From NCBI GenBank assembly GCA_964621525.1, contig CAZUMS010000022.1:1-64000 (forward strand): DNA of 64,000 bases, given 5' to 3'. Source of the DNA: CAZMGV01 sp964621525 [NCBI: uncultured bacterium] (GTDB lineage Bacteria > JAGRBM01). Below the pieces are notes generated by a model. That model was not told where the DNA came from. It saw only the letters and a list, made by a program, of their open reading frames with translations, and ran no database searches. Numbering within the stretch: position 1 is the first letter of the stretch; each line of letters opens with the position of its first letter. Of this stretch, positions 8,780-17,531 are shown piece by piece. The position numbers and the translations under genes are program-made.

Positions 8780-9106
8780 ATGAATACCGCTATTGCCGTT
8801 GGGTCCGGTTTTGCCGCCGGTTTCGCAGTCGCGGCCGTCGCCGTCGTGATCTGGCGCGACCGGCTGGCCGAGATCACCATCAACCTGCATCTGGACCGTG
8901 CCCGGGAGAAAATCGCTGCAGGCGATTCGGATGGCGCCGGGGCCGAGATCCAGAAGCTCGCCCGGTTCGCCCTGCCTGCCGATGTCTGGACACGGGTGAC
9001 GGCGAGGCAGGTCAGCGCCGTGTACAAGGCAAGCGGACTCGAAGAGCGGGTAAAGCGGTTTCTCTCCGCCTTCGACGAGCTGGACAACGGGAAAAGGCGG
9101 AAATGA
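8780..9106 (+). CDS. Small membrane-anchored protein of unknown function
   Basis: This 108-residue protein has one N-terminal membrane segment (about 4-24, AIAVGSGFAAGFAVAAVAVV) and a basic, helical cytoplasmic part with a hint of a TPR-like unit (HLDRAREKIAAGDSDGAGAE). AAGGGGG precedes the ATG. Its last four bases overlap the next gene (ATGA), so the two are translationally coupled. I do not recognise the family. Confidence 0.65.
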   Translation: MNTAIAVGSGFAAGFAVAAVAVVIWRDRLAEITINLHLDRAREKIAAGDSDGAGAEIQKLARFALPADVWTRVTARQVSAVYKASGLEERVKRFLSAFDELDNGKRRK

Positions 9107-9546
9107 GAGAAGGCCAGAATCAGCCGGAGGGAGTCCGCACCATCGTCTGGACGGCGATGCTCGCAACCCAGCTGCTGCTGGGCCTCGTGATCTGGTTCGT
9201 CAGCCGCGGCTGGGACCAGCCGGGGGAACTGCCGGCGCCGGTGGCGGCTGTTCTGGGCTTCATGGCCCTGTCGGTCTGGCTGCTGGCGCTCGCCTGGCCC
9301 CGCTACCTCATGACACCGGAAAACATCCTCAAGGCCCGCCCAGAGCTGAGACCGGACGAAATCGCACAGCGCCGGAGCGGTATCCTCGTCGTGTGCTGGT
9401 CCCTGGCGGAGGCCGGGACGCTCATGGGATTCGTCATGGCATTCATCTCCCGCAGCCCCCTGATCTTCGCGCCGTTTCTGGCCGCCGGCGTCGCCGTTCA
9501 CGGACTCAGCCATCCGGCACTGTTCCGGAACGGAGACCGGCGTTAA
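9103..9546 (+). CDS. Four-helix membrane protein of unknown function
   Basis: Its 147 residues contain four hydrophobic segments (about 14-34, 47-66, 91-113, 120-137), with the acidic stretch ENILKARPELRPDEIAQ between the second and third. The ATG overlaps the stop of the preceding small protein, and the diguanylate cyclase gene starts 11 bases downstream. The run may form one transcript that ends in c-di-GMP signalling. No function can be assigned. Confidence 0.65.
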   Translation: MREGQNQPEGVRTIVWTAMLATQLLLGLVIWFVSRGWDQPGELPAPVAAVLGFMALSVWLLALAWPRYLMTPENILKARPELRPDEIAQRRSGILVVCWSLAEAGTLMGFVMAFISRSPLIFAPFLAAGVAVHGLSHPALFRNGDRR

Positions 9547-9557
9547 ACTGCCGCCCG

Positions 9558-10685
9558 ATGCTGCCCGGCCCGCCCGCACCTCCCCTCCCGCCCCTGCCCG
9601 CCACCTTCGAGGATTACTCCAGGGAAAAGGCACAGGAACGCTTCCGCCTGTTCTCCCTGATCGGCGGCTTCGGGTACCTCTATCTCATCGTGACGGGAGC
9701 CCTGCTGTACCCGGAGATCCCGGCGGAAACCCACGAACTGATTATCCTTTACCGGCTGCTGGTCGCCGCCCTGTTCTTCTTCCTCTCCTGGCGGGCCGCC
9801 ACCAATCCGCCGGGCAGCTTCCGGACGGTGCCCTGGGGTCTGGCCCTGATCCTGCTCATCCTTCTCGGTTATGACCGGTTCATGTATCTCGCTCATGGCG
9901 TCGTGATGCCGATGATCGGTTATCTGTCGGCGATCCTGATCGGCTGGATGATCATGATGCCGGGCGGAGCCAGAGAGAATGTGCCGTATCTGGCTGTCAT
10001 CCTTGCGGGCTATGCAGCGCCCATCTTCCATTACTGGCACAGTCCCCTGCCGGCTACCGGGGTGCTCCAGGCGAACGATTCCGCGCCTGTGCTCGCGGGA
10101 CTCGCGCTGGCCGGAATGCAAGTGCTCGATACCCACCGCCGCCGGGAGTACGACGCCCACAAGCAGATCCTCGCCCAGAACGAGATCCTGAACCGTTCGG
10201 CCCACTATGACCCCCTGACGGGGGCTGGAAATCGCCGGTATCTCACGGAGCGGCTTGCCGAACTGTTCCGGCTCTCCGAACGCCACGGGCAGCCCCTCGC
10301 CTGCTTGATGATCGACCTCGACCATTTCAAGAACGTGAACGACAGCCTGGGCCATGCGGCGGGAGACGACGTGCTGAAGGGGATCGCCCGGACAGTCCGC
10401 CCCCTGCTCCGGACCGGCGACGTGTTCGCCCGTTACGGCGGCGAGGAGTTCGTCGTGCTTCTGCCGCTCACGGACTCGGCCGGTGCAAAGGCGCTGGCCG
10501 AACGGCTTCGGGCCGCCGTCGAGAAAGCCGTCTTCCAGACCCACGGGCAGGCCGTCCGGATCACGGTCAGCATCGGAATCGCCCACTTCGACCGGTCCCA
10601 GCATGACCCGGACGTGCTGCTCGAACTGGCCGATCTCGGACTCTACCGGGCGAAAAATGCCGGACGGAACCGCGTCAGCGAATGA
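9558..10685 (+). CDS. Membrane-bound diguanylate cyclase (GGEEF)
   Basis: The enzyme makes cyclic di-GMP from two GTP. About six membrane segments (roughly 28-185) lead into a GGDEF domain with DPLTGAGNRR, the GGEEF motif near residue 293 and an intact I-site, RTGD, in register nine residues upstream. It should therefore be product-inhibited, unlike the dual-domain protein near 2-5 kb, which lacks the I-site. ATG 9558 has no clear Shine-Dalgarno; TAAACT ends 8 bases upstream, suggesting a leaderless start. The N-terminus is Pro-rich. Confidence 0.9.
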   Translation: MLPGPPAPPLPPLPATFEDYSREKAQERFRLFSLIGGFGYLYLIVTGALLYPEIPAETHELIILYRLLVAALFFFLSWRAATNPPGSFRTVPWGLALILLILLGYDRFMYLAHGVVMPMIGYLSAILIGWMIMMPGGARENVPYLAVILAGYAAPIFHYWHSPLPATGVLQANDSAPVLAGLALAGMQVLDTHRRREYDAHKQILAQNEILNRSAHYDPLTGAGNRRYLTERLAELFRLSERHGQPLACLMIDLDHFKNVNDSLGHAAGDDVLKGIARTVRPLLRTGDVFARYGGEEFVVLLPLTDSAGAKALAERLRAAVEKAVFQTHGQAVRITVSIGIAHFDRSQHDPDVLLELADLGLYRAKNAGRNRVSE

Positions 10686-10694
10686 CGGGGCCGA

Positions 10695-11222
10695 TCAGCC
10701 GGCCCACTTCTCCACGCGCTCCAGCGGAATGTGCTCGGCGATGATCTCGCCGTAGAAAACGTCCTCGATCGTCCCGTCCGGACCGATCAGGAAATCGGCC
10801 GGAATCCGCGTCTTCGTCCCGTCGGGCGTCATGGAAATGAACCCGGCTTTCGCCGCCTCGGCGGCATAGGCGAGATTCTTCGGCGAGAGGAACGCCCCGA
10901 GCTTCGCCTCGAGGCCGTACTGCTTGTACAGCTTCTCCTCCGGGTCCGAGATCATCGGGAACGGCGGATTCTGCTTGCCCACGTATTCGTCGAAGGACGA
11001 CCTGGGCGACTGGAACACCGCCACCACCTTCACGCCCTTCGCCGTCAAAGCGTCATGACGGCGGATAATGTCCCGCACCCGGAGATTGCAGAGCGGGCAG
11101 GCGGCGTACCGGAAGAACGCCAGCCACACCTTCTGACCCTTGAAATCGCTCAGCTTCAGGTCCGGTCCGTTCCAGACCTGCGCGGTAAAATCGGGGGCCT
11201 TCTGGCCGGTTTTGAGTTTCAT
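10695..11222 (-). CDS. Peroxiredoxin-like (AhpC/TSA) thioredoxin-fold protein
   Basis: A 175-residue thioredoxin-fold protein of the redoxin group. GQKAPDFTAQ is near the N-terminus and the likely redox motif is FFRYAACPLCNLRV (about 36-49), a CxxC pair where classical 2-Cys peroxiredoxins have a single Cys in a T/S-x-x-C context. It probably reduces peroxides or acts as a thiol oxidoreductase. GGGAGCAGTCC precedes the ATG. It lies 87 bases downstream of the HSDL2-like SDR on the same strand, with a strong hairpin between them. Confidence 0.82.
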   Translation of the reverse strand: MKLKTGQKAPDFTAQVWNGPDLKLSDFKGQKVWLAFFRYAACPLCNLRVRDIIRRHDALTAKGVKVVAVFQSPRSSFDEYVGKQNPPFPMISDPEEKLYKQYGLEAKLGAFLSPKNLAYAAEAAKAGFISMTPDGTKTRIPADFLIGPDGTIEDVFYGEIIAEHIPLERVEKWAG

Positions 11223-11244
11223 GGACTGCTCCCTTGTGTCCCTG

Positions 11245-11291
11245 ACGGAACCGCCCGTCCCGGCAACAGTCCGGCAGACGGGCGGTTCCGT
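11245..11291. terminator. Strong 15-bp stem-loop between two minus-strand genes
   Basis: ACGGAACCGCCCGTC (11245-11259) and its exact complement (11277-11291) enclose a 17-base loop that contains two CCGG tetramers able to pair. A T6 run follows about 8 bases later only on the plus strand. On the minus strand, where both genes are read, there is no U tract. It may attenuate SDR read-through or stabilise the mRNA. Confidence 0.5.
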
Positions 11292-11309
11292 TACGCCTGT
11301 TTTTTCCGG

Positions 11310-12131
11310 TCAGTCGATGAAGAAATCGGGCATCAGCTTCGCGCCGGGGACGTTCGAGTACTTGTCGAAGTCCGTGACGCCCGCGCCCTTCAGCACCTCG
11401 TCGTCGATGAAGAAGTTGCCGGTGCACTCGCGGCTCGGCTTGTTGAAGATGACATAAGCCGCGTCGGCCATGATTTCGGGCTTGCGCGCGCTCTTCATCA
11501 TCATGTCGCCGCCCGGCATGTTGCCGATGGCCGCCGTCGCGATCGCCGTGCGCGGCCACAGGCCGTTGAACGCGATGCCGTCGGACTTGAACTCGCCCGC
11601 CATGCCCAGCACGCACTCGGACATGCCGAACTTCGCCATCGTGTAGGCGACATGCGGCCGGAACCACTTCACTTCCATGTTGAGGGGCGGCGACAGCATG
11701 AGGACGTGGGGGTTCTTCGCCTTCTTGAGGTGCGGGATGCACTTCTGCGAGCAGAGGAACGTGCCGCGCAGGTTGATCTGGTGCATGAGGTCGTATTTCT
11801 TCATCGGCGTCTGGAGCGTGCCCGTGAGGCTGATGGCGCTCGCGTTGTTCACGAGGATGTCGATGCCGCCGAACGTCTCGACGGTCTTCTTCACCGCCGC
11901 GTCCACGTCTTCCTCGCTCCGTACGTCCACGACCAGCGGGAGCGCCTTGCCGCCCGCCGCCTCGATCTCCTTCGCGGCCGTGTAGATCGTGCCGGGGAGC
12001 TTGGGGTTGGGATCGGCGGTTTTCGCCGCGATGGCGATGTTCGCGCCGTCACGGGCAGCCTTGACCGCAATGGCGAGACCGATGCCGCGGCTCGCGCCGG
12101 TGATGAAGAGCGTTTTTCCCTTGAGACTCAT
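11310..12131 (-). CDS. HSDL2-like short-chain dehydrogenase/reductase
   Basis: A classical SDR of 273 residues with TGASRGIG (about 11-18) for NAD(P) binding, NNAS (about 92) and the catalytic YTMAK. The stretches AAKTADPNPKLPGTIYTAA and LMLSPPLNMEVKWF, and the C-terminal GNFFIDDEVL, closely resemble the SDR domain of eukaryotic HSDL2, a peroxisomal/mitochondrial protein of fatty-acid metabolism. The SCP2 domain of HSDL2 is absent. A role in lipid oxidation is plausible. An inverted repeat at 12210-12225 overlaps its probable -35 region. Confidence 0.88.
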   Translation of the reverse strand: MSLKGKTLFITGASRGIGLAIAVKAARDGANIAIAAKTADPNPKLPGTIYTAAKEIEAAGGKALPLVVDVRSEEDVDAAVKKTVETFGGIDILVNNASAISLTGTLQTPMKKYDLMHQINLRGTFLCSQKCIPHLKKAKNPHVLMLSPPLNMEVKWFRPHVAYTMAKFGMSECVLGMAGEFKSDGIAFNGLWPRTAIATAAIGNMPGGDMMMKSARKPEIMADAAYVIFNKPSRECTGNFFIDDEVLKGAGVTDFDKYSNVPGAKLMPDFFID

Positions 12132-12209
12132 GCGTGGAACTCCAGTCTGAAATCGAACCCGGCCCCTGAAGCCCCGCCCCCGTGGCGGCGCGCGGCCGGT
12201 GTCCGTCCG

Positions 12210-12225
12210 TTGACTCGTTAGTCAA
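12210..12225. promoter_or_regulatory. Inverted-repeat operator upstream of the HSDL2-like SDR
   Basis: TTGACT and AGTCAA form a perfect dyad with a CGTT centre. Read towards the SDR it is TTGACTAACGAGTCAA, so the left arm doubles as a -35-like hexamer. Dyads of this kind are typical TetR-family operators. The gap (12132-12387) also holds the promoter of the divergent FKBP gene, so either or both genes could be controlled. No regulator gene is adjacent. Confidence 0.55.
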
Positions 12226-12387
12226 TTTTGACGCGTGGGGGCAAGGGGGAGTCCGGAAGGCCCGGAAATCCGCCGGGTTATCCGGCGGGTGGCGGCCCCT
12301 CCCCCCGTTTGCCCCGGTCCTGCCCGCCGTCTACTCATTGGGCACCTCCGGACGGACGGTAGAGAGACAAAAGAGGTGGCAAACGCC

Positions 12388-13281
12388 ATGCAGAAGATGT
12401 TTTCACGGTTTTCCGCCGCGGCGCTCGTGCTCGGTGCGGCGCTTTCCCTTGCGGGTTGCGGCGACGGATTCGAGAAGCGCCCGAGCGGCCTCAAGGTGAA
12501 GGTTGTGAAGCCCGGCACCGGCGACCGCGCCGCGGCCAAGGGCGACCAGGTCGAGGTCCACTACACGGGCTGGCTCTGGGTGAACGGGAAGAAGGGCGAC
12601 CAGTTCGACAGCTCGCGCGACCGGGCCCGCCCCCTCAAGTTCCCCCTCGGCACGGGCCGGGTCATCAAGGGCTGGGACGAAGGCATCGAGGGCATGAAGG
12701 TGGGCGAGCAGCGCCTCCTCATCATCCCGCCCGACATCGCCTACGGCGCGAACGGACGGCCGAAGATTCCCGCCAACTCGACGCTGTTCTTCGAGACCGA
12801 AATGGTCAGCATGAAGAGCGCCGAAGAGGCCCAGAAAGAGCGCGAGGAAATGCGCCGCAAGCAGGAAGAGGAGCGTGCAGCACTCATGGCCGCCAACAAG
12901 AAACCGATCACCGTCCCGGACGCGAAGAAATGGACCGTCGAGCCGAACGGCCTCTACTGGCAGACCGTGAAGGCCGGCAAGGGCGCCACCGCCGAGCCGG
13001 GCAAGAACGTGTCGGTCCACTACACCGGCAAGCTCTGGGTGGACGGCAAGGCGACGGAGAAGTTCGACAGTTCGCTGGACCGCGGGCAGCCGTTCGAGTT
13101 CGGACTCGGCCAGGGCCAGGTCATCAAGGGCTGGGACGAGGGCGTCAAGGGCATGAAGGTGGGCGAGAAGCGCAACCTCATCATCCCGTCCGACATGGCC
13201 TACGGCGAGCGGCAGATGGGCCCCACCATCCAGCCGTTCTCGAACCTCTACTTCGAGGTGGAACTGCTCGGCGTCAAGTAA
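12388..13281 (+). CDS. Lipoprotein with two FKBP-type peptidyl-prolyl isomerase domains
   Basis: The 297-residue protein begins with a lipoprotein signal (ALSLAGC, Cys about 24). Two FKBP domains follow (about 33-137 and 190-297), separated by a charged coiled coil ([17 protein letters not shown]). Both domains have the VHYTG...W, FDSS, IKGWDEG and GMKVGE blocks expected for cis-trans prolyl isomerases. It probably assists folding of envelope proteins from the periplasmic face of a membrane. AGAGG lies 11 bases before ATG 12388; GTG 12376 is a close alternative. Confidence 0.93.
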   Translation: MQKMFSRFSAAALVLGAALSLAGCGDGFEKRPSGLKVKVVKPGTGDRAAAKGDQVEVHYTGWLWVNGKKGDQFDSSRDRARPLKFPLGTGRVIKGWDEGIEGMKVGEQRLLIIPPDIAYGANGRPKIPANSTLFFETEMVSMKSAEEAQKEREEMRRKQEEERAALMAANKKPITVPDAKKWTVEPNGLYWQTVKAGKGATAEPGKNVSVHYTGKLWVDGKATEKFDSSLDRGQPFEFGLGQGQVIKGWDEGVKGMKVGEKRNLIIPSDMAYGERQMGPTIQPFSNLYFEVELLGVK

Positions 13282-13303
13282 CTGCGCGCCGGCAGACCGC
13301 CGG

Positions 13304-13331
13304 AAAAGGCCGCCTCAAGGGGCGGCCTTTT
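13304..13331 (+). terminator. Intrinsic terminator after the FKBP gene
   Basis: AAAAGGCCGCC and GGCGGCCTTTT form an 11-bp stem with a 6-base loop and end in a T run followed by CTGTTT. It starts 23 bases after the stop codon and is a textbook rho-independent terminator. The A run on the other side makes it potentially bidirectional. Confidence 0.9.
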
Positions 13332-13516
13332 CTGTTTCCGGATAATACTCATCCCGGCGCTGAACGCGCGGCCCTCCTTGCGCCAGCAGAGAGGGTGCCT
13401 GCGGCAGCAGGCGGTTAAGTCCCGCCGGGTATCCGGCAGAATCGCCCCGCTTGATTCGCCCTTTGCGGGGGTATTAATCCCACGGCCTGATCCGCTTCGA
13501 AGGGGCCCCGCACTTC

Positions 13517-15787
13517 ATGGACACGAACGATCCGATCACCCGGCGCAATACGGGCGCCGAGATCACCCGCAACATCATCGACCCGCGCATCCAGCTGGAG
13601 CGCACGGACGCACTGACCCCGGCGCAGGTCATGGAGCTCGAGGCCAGGGCCAAGCGCGCCCGCCGCACGGCCGTGGACGCGGTCCACCGGGTCGGCGAGG
13701 ACCACCTGGGCGGCGCGCTCGAGATCATCGACCCGCTGGAACTCGTCCTCTCGGTCATGGACCGGGGCCGGGGCGACGACTTCTTCATTTCGCAGGGGCA
13801 CGTCTCGGCGGGCTACTTCGCCGCTCTGGCCGAGCACGGCTACCTGGACCCGAAGGATTTCGTGGAAGGCTTCCGCACGTCGGAACCCATCGGCGGGCAC
13901 GTCACCCCCATCGCGGGCGGTTCCATGAACACGGGCCGCCTCGGCAACGACGCGGGCGGCGTGGGCATGGCGATCTGGAACCAGACCACGGGCAAGGGGG
14001 GCGTCGTCTACCTGTTCACGAGCGACGGCTCCATGCAGGAGGGTTCCGCCATGGAGGCCCTCGAGATCGCCGCCAACCGCAAGGCCCCGTGCGTGTTCAT
14101 CCCCGCCCTGAACGCCATGCAGCTCTCGGGCACGACTCAGTCGATCGACCCGGCCGGAAACCCCGCCGCCAAGGCGCGGGCAGCCGGCGTGAAGGTCATC
14201 CACACGCCGTCCTGTCACGACTTCGCCGGTTTCTACAAGGCGCTCCGAGAGGCGGCGCTCCTCTGCCGCCGGGGCGAGGGCCCCGTGTTCATCCACCCGA
14301 CGGGCTACGAAAAGCCGGCGAAGGACGTGCTGAAGGACCCCGCGAAGTGGGGCTTCGCGCCGAACGACGACCTGTGGGTGCCGGGCTCGATCATGGGCCG
14401 GGGCATCCGGGCGTGGGAAGACGGTATCATCGCCACGATCAACGCCGAGCGGAAGGGAAAGCCCCTCTCGAAGCCGGTGAACCACCACGACGGCAACCTG
14501 AAGAAGGACAACGTGGAGGAGATCCGCGCCGCCTTCGCCCTGACGCCGACGGAAGAGAAGACCCTCAAGGTCCCCGCCGTGCCGGTGACGTTCCGGGCGC
14601 GGCCGCCGTCGTCGGCCCCCACGGGCTACGAGTTCGAGTGGCCGGAGACGTTCCCCGTCTCGCTGAGCGAGACGCTCGTGAACGGCGATCACGGAAACGA
14701 CTGGGTATCGGCGAGAAAAGGCGTCAACGTGGCGCTGAAAGCCCTCGCCCAGAAGAACGGCGCCCACATGGCGGCGGTCGACATGGACCTCGGCGGCTCG
14801 ACCCAGCTCGGCGTCCTGCAGGGGATGATCGGAAACCGGTTCATCCAGGCCGGCATCCGGGAGCGCGGCGCGTTCATCGCCGCCGCGGGATACAGCTACG
14901 AGGCGCTCACGCAGTTCGGCGGCAAGCCCGGCAAGGACAAGCTGCCGACCGTGGCGGCGTCCACCTTCGCGGCGTTTATCCAGGCGGTGGGCCGCGAGGG
15001 GCTCGAGTTCGCCGACTACCAGCAGGACATCTTCGGCCACGACGAGGAAGGCCTCACGGTCGGCGTGCCGGTGAAGATCATCTCGAGCCACAACGGCCTC
15101 AACCCCGGCAAGGACGGCATCACCGCCCACGCGCTCCACGGCATCGACCTCGCGTTCGAGCTGCCGCGCCTGAAGCGGGCGTTCCTGCCCGCCGACGCGA
15201 ACCACGCGATCCACGTGATTCGCGAACTCTACGCGCAGAACGACCTCGCCCTGTATATCGGTCCGCGCGACGTGACGCCGGTGATCGGCAAGCAGAACAA
15301 GCCCCAGGAACCGCTCTTCGGCCCCGGCTGGAAGTGGGAACCCGTGACGCTGGTCCGGCAGTCGCCCAAGGCGAAGACCGCCATCGTCGTGACGGGGCCG
15401 ATCCTTTACCGCGCGCTCATGGCCCGCGAAAAGCTGGAGTCGAAGAAGCAGGCGACCGACGTTTATTTCATCGGCCAGGTGAAGCCCTTCCCCGTGGCGA
15501 AAATGCTGAAAATCCTCACCGCCTACGACGCCGTCGTGACGGTGGAGGACGGCTTCGTCGGCAACAACGACTCGGCCCGGGGTCTCGCCGGTCTTGTGAC
15601 CAACTGCATCGCCCAGCACGCCGGCAAGCTGATGGACGCCCGTACCAGCAAGAAGAAGCTCCCCGGCTTCGCCAAGATCGGCAGCCCGCACGGACAGACC
15701 ATGAGCGAGAGCCCGCTGGTGATCTACGACCGCTACGGCCTCGCCGTGAGCGACATCGTGAAGGCGGCCGAACGGGCGCTCAGGTAA
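13517..15787 (+). CDS. Divergent single-chain transketolase-like, thiamine diphosphate-dependent protein
   Basis: The 756-residue protein has a full transketolase layout: N-terminal TPP domain, pyrimidine domain from about 375, C-terminal domain from about 620. Equivalents of key motifs are visible but altered: QGHVSAGYFAAL, SDGSMQEGSAMEAL in place of GDG..EG, GIRERGAF with the presumed catalytic Glu, and GKDGITAHALHGID where transketolase has its THQP-type loop. Bona fide transketolase, DXS and pyruvate dehydrogenase E1 were considered; none fits cleanly. It probably carries out a ketol-transfer or related C-C reaction. AAGGGG precedes the ATG. It stands alone in its strand run. Confidence 0.75.
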   Translation: MDTNDPITRRNTGAEITRNIIDPRIQLERTDALTPAQVMELEARAKRARRTAVDAVHRVGEDHLGGALEIIDPLELVLSVMDRGRGDDFFISQGHVSAGYFAALAEHGYLDPKDFVEGFRTSEPIGGHVTPIAGGSMNTGRLGNDAGGVGMAIWNQTTGKGGVVYLFTSDGSMQEGSAMEALEIAANRKAPCVFIPALNAMQLSGTTQSIDPAGNPAAKARAAGVKVIHTPSCHDFAGFYKALREAALLCRRGEGPVFIHPTGYEKPAKDVLKDPAKWGFAPNDDLWVPGSIMGRGIRAWEDGIIATINAERKGKPLSKPVNHHDGNLKKDNVEEIRAAFALTPTEEKTLKVPAVPVTFRARPPSSAPTGYEFEWPETFPVSLSETLVNGDHGNDWVSARKGVNVALKALAQKNGAHMAAVDMDLGGSTQLGVLQGMIGNRFIQAGIRERGAFIAAAGYSYEALTQFGGKPGKDKLPTVAASTFAAFIQAVGREGLEFADYQQDIFGHDEEGLTVGVPVKIISSHNGLNPGKDGITAHALHGIDLAFELPRLKRAFLPADANHAIHVIRELYAQNDLALYIGPRDVTPVIGKQNKPQEPLFGPGWKWEPVTLVRQSPKAKTAIVVTGPILYRALMAREKLESKKQATDVYFIGQVKPFPVAKMLKILTAYDAVVTVEDGFVGNNDSARGLAGLVTNCIAQHAGKLMDARTSKKKLPGFAKIGSPHGQTMSESPLVIYDRYGLAVSDIVKAAERALR

Positions 15788-15807
15788 GCGGTTCAGAAAC
15801 ACTCACC

Positions 15808-15849
15808 CGGCCCTTTCAGGGCCGCCCTCTCTACCAAACGTAGGGAGGG
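15808..15849. repeat. Tandem hairpins after the transketolase-like gene
   Basis: CGGCCCT, loop TTC, AGGGCCG (15808-15824) sits 20 bases after the stop and may end transcription, though no U tract follows. It is immediately followed by CCCTCTCTA and TAGGGAGGG (15825-15849, one G-U-compatible mismatch). The second hairpin resembles those at 17532-17585 and may belong to a dispersed REP-like family. Confidence 0.55.
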
Positions 15850-15883
15850 CCGGGATTCAGCTAACCCCGGTAACTGGAGCTGT

Positions 15884-15909
15884 CCCTTCTCTGCATATGC
15901 AGAGAAGGG
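15884..15909. repeat. Perfect 26-bp palindrome
   Basis: CCCTTCTCTGCAT followed directly by its reverse complement forms an uninterrupted 26-bp palindrome centred on CATATG-like DNA. It is in the 251-bp gap between the transketolase-like and GST genes, 35 bases past a related hairpin. It could be a repeat element or an operator for the GST gene 130 bases downstream. The rest of the gap shows no gene. Confidence 0.75.
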
Positions 15910-16038
15910 GGGCGCGCCAGCGCCGGGATGAGTCCCTTCGGGTCAGGATCCGGAAAACCCCGCCCCGGACGGCTATGCGCACGGCGTTCGAGCCTCTATT
16001 CTCACGGCAGGAATCGTTCCGGAGCGGAGAACCCTGAA

Positions 16039-16683
16039 ATGTCCGAATTCACCCTCGTCATCGGCAACTACAACCTCTCCTCCTGGTCGCTCAGGCCGTG
16101 GCTTGCGATGAAACAGCTTGGCGTCCCGTTCGAGACGGTGAAGGTCGATCTCAGGACGCCCGGCGAGAAGCCGCCCGAGGTGAAGGCAGAAATCCTGAAG
16201 CACTCGCCGTCGGGGCGCGTCCCGGTCCTGAAGCACCGGAGCCTCACGGTCTGGGACTCGCTCGCGATCTGCGAATACCTCGCCGAGACGTTCCCGGAGA
16301 AAAACCTCTGGCCGTCCGACCCCGCCGCGCGGGCCATGGCCCGCTCCGTCTCGGCCGAGATGCATTCGGGCTTCACGGGGATGCGGACGCACCTCTCCAT
16401 GAACATGCGCTCCTCGCTCCCGATGAAGGAGATCCCCGCCGCCGCACAGGGGGATGTGGCCCGCGTGCAGGAGATCTGGCGCCATTGCCGCGAGCAGCAC
16501 GGCGCCCACGGCCCCTGGCTCTTCGGACAGTTCTCCATCGCCGACGCCTTCTACGCCCCCGTCGTCAGCCGGTTCACCACCTACGGCGTGAAAACGGACG
16601 ATGTATCGAAAGCCTACATGGATACGGTCTGGAAACTCCCCGCCATGCAGGAATGGCTGGAGCAGGCGAAGAAGGAACCCTGA
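16039..16683 (+). CDS. Glutathione S-transferase family protein
   Basis: This 214-residue protein has a thioredoxin-like N-terminal domain with the NYNLSSWSLRPW stretch (about 9-20, holding the likely catalytic Ser) and SPSGRVPVL with the conserved cis-Pro, then WDSLAICEYLAE with the glutathione-contacting Asp-Ser pair. The C-terminal half is the helical GST domain ending in SIADAFYAPVVSRF. It should conjugate or reduce electrophiles using glutathione. GGAG lies 12 bases before the ATG. Its stop codon abuts that of the convergent crotonase gene. Confidence 0.88.
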   Translation: MSEFTLVIGNYNLSSWSLRPWLAMKQLGVPFETVKVDLRTPGEKPPEVKAEILKHSPSGRVPVLKHRSLTVWDSLAICEYLAETFPEKNLWPSDPAARAMARSVSAEMHSGFTGMRTHLSMNMRSSLPMKEIPAAAQGDVARVQEIWRHCREQHGAHGPWLFGQFSIADAFYAPVVSRFTTYGVKTDDVSKAYMDTVWKLPAMQEWLEQAKKEP

Positions 16684-17457
16684 TCACTTCCCCGTCCAGT
16701 TGGGTTTCCGTTTCTGGGCGAAGGCCATGGGCCCCTCCAGCATGTCGCGGCTCGAGAACATCCGGTTGATCTCGCTGTACGAACTGAAATAGGCGTCCTT
16801 CAGCGCGGGTTTTCCGAGCCCCTCGAGCGCCATCTGCTTGGTGGCGCGGACCGAATGGGGCGCGCACTCGAGGATTTTCTCCGCCCAGCGAAGCGCCCCG
16901 TTCAGGGCTTCGCCTTGCGGCACCACCTCGTTCACGATGCCGAGCCTTAAGGCCTCCTGCGCGTCCACCGGGGCGCCCGTGAGCAGCATCGCCATGGCGG
17001 CCTTCTGGGGAATCTGGCGGATCAGCCGGTGCGGGCCGCCGCAGACGGCGGCGACTCCGACCTTCGGTTCCGAGAGGGCGAACGTGGCGTTCTCCGAGGC
17101 GACGGCGATATCGCACGAGAGAACGAGTTCGAATCCGCCCGCGAAGGCGGCGCCGTTCACGGCGGCGATGACCGGTTTCCAGCAGCCGAACCGGGCCGTC
17201 AGGCCGCCGAACCCGCCCGGCGGGAACGGCACGCGGTGGCCCTGGGCCATCAGCTTGAGGTCGTTGCCGGCGCAGAAGGCCTTCTCGCCGGTCCCGGTGA
17301 TGACGCCGATCCAGAGATCCTCGTCCTTCTCGAAATCGTCCCAGATTTTCTGGAGCTCTCCGTGGGCCTCCGGGTTCAGGGCGTTTCGGGCCTCGGGACG
17401 CGCGATCGTGACGATCAGCACCCGGCCCTCGCGGCGGGTCTCGACAAGTGACGGCAT
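16684..17457 (-). CDS. Enoyl-CoA hydratase/isomerase (crotonase) family protein
   Basis: A 257-residue crotonase. The oxyanion-hole blocks are FCAGNDLK and GAAFAGG. Both acidic catalytic positions are present: the Glu in GGFELVLSCD and the Glu in FALSEPKVG. It could therefore hydrate 2-enoyl-CoA, as in beta-oxidation. GGAGGAACTGCCGCC before ATG 17457 is a strong start signal. The stop touches the stop of the convergent GST gene with no spacer. The natural acyl-CoA chain length cannot be read from sequence. Confidence 0.9.
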   Translation of the reverse strand: MPSLVETRREGRVLIVTIARPEARNALNPEAHGELQKIWDDFEKDEDLWIGVITGTGEKAFCAGNDLKLMAQGHRVPFPPGGFGGLTARFGCWKPVIAAVNGAAFAGGFELVLSCDIAVASENATFALSEPKVGVAAVCGGPHRLIRQIPQKAAMAMLLTGAPVDAQEALRLGIVNEVVPQGEALNGALRWAEKILECAPHSVRATKQMALEGLGKPALKDAYFSSYSEINRMFSSRDMLEGPMAFAQKRKPNWTGK

Positions 17458-17531
17458 GGCGGCAGTTCCTCCGGGAAGGGAGGGTAGCCGAAAGCGAGAG
17501 GGGAGACAGACTCTCCCGGCCCTGCGGACCA

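Noticed and set aside
13378-15843. Open frames of about 800 codons on both strands over the transketolase-like gene
   Set aside because: Both translations are Arg/Gly/Pro-rich without domains, while the 13517-15787 frame has recognisable TPP-enzyme motifs and a Shine-Dalgarno.
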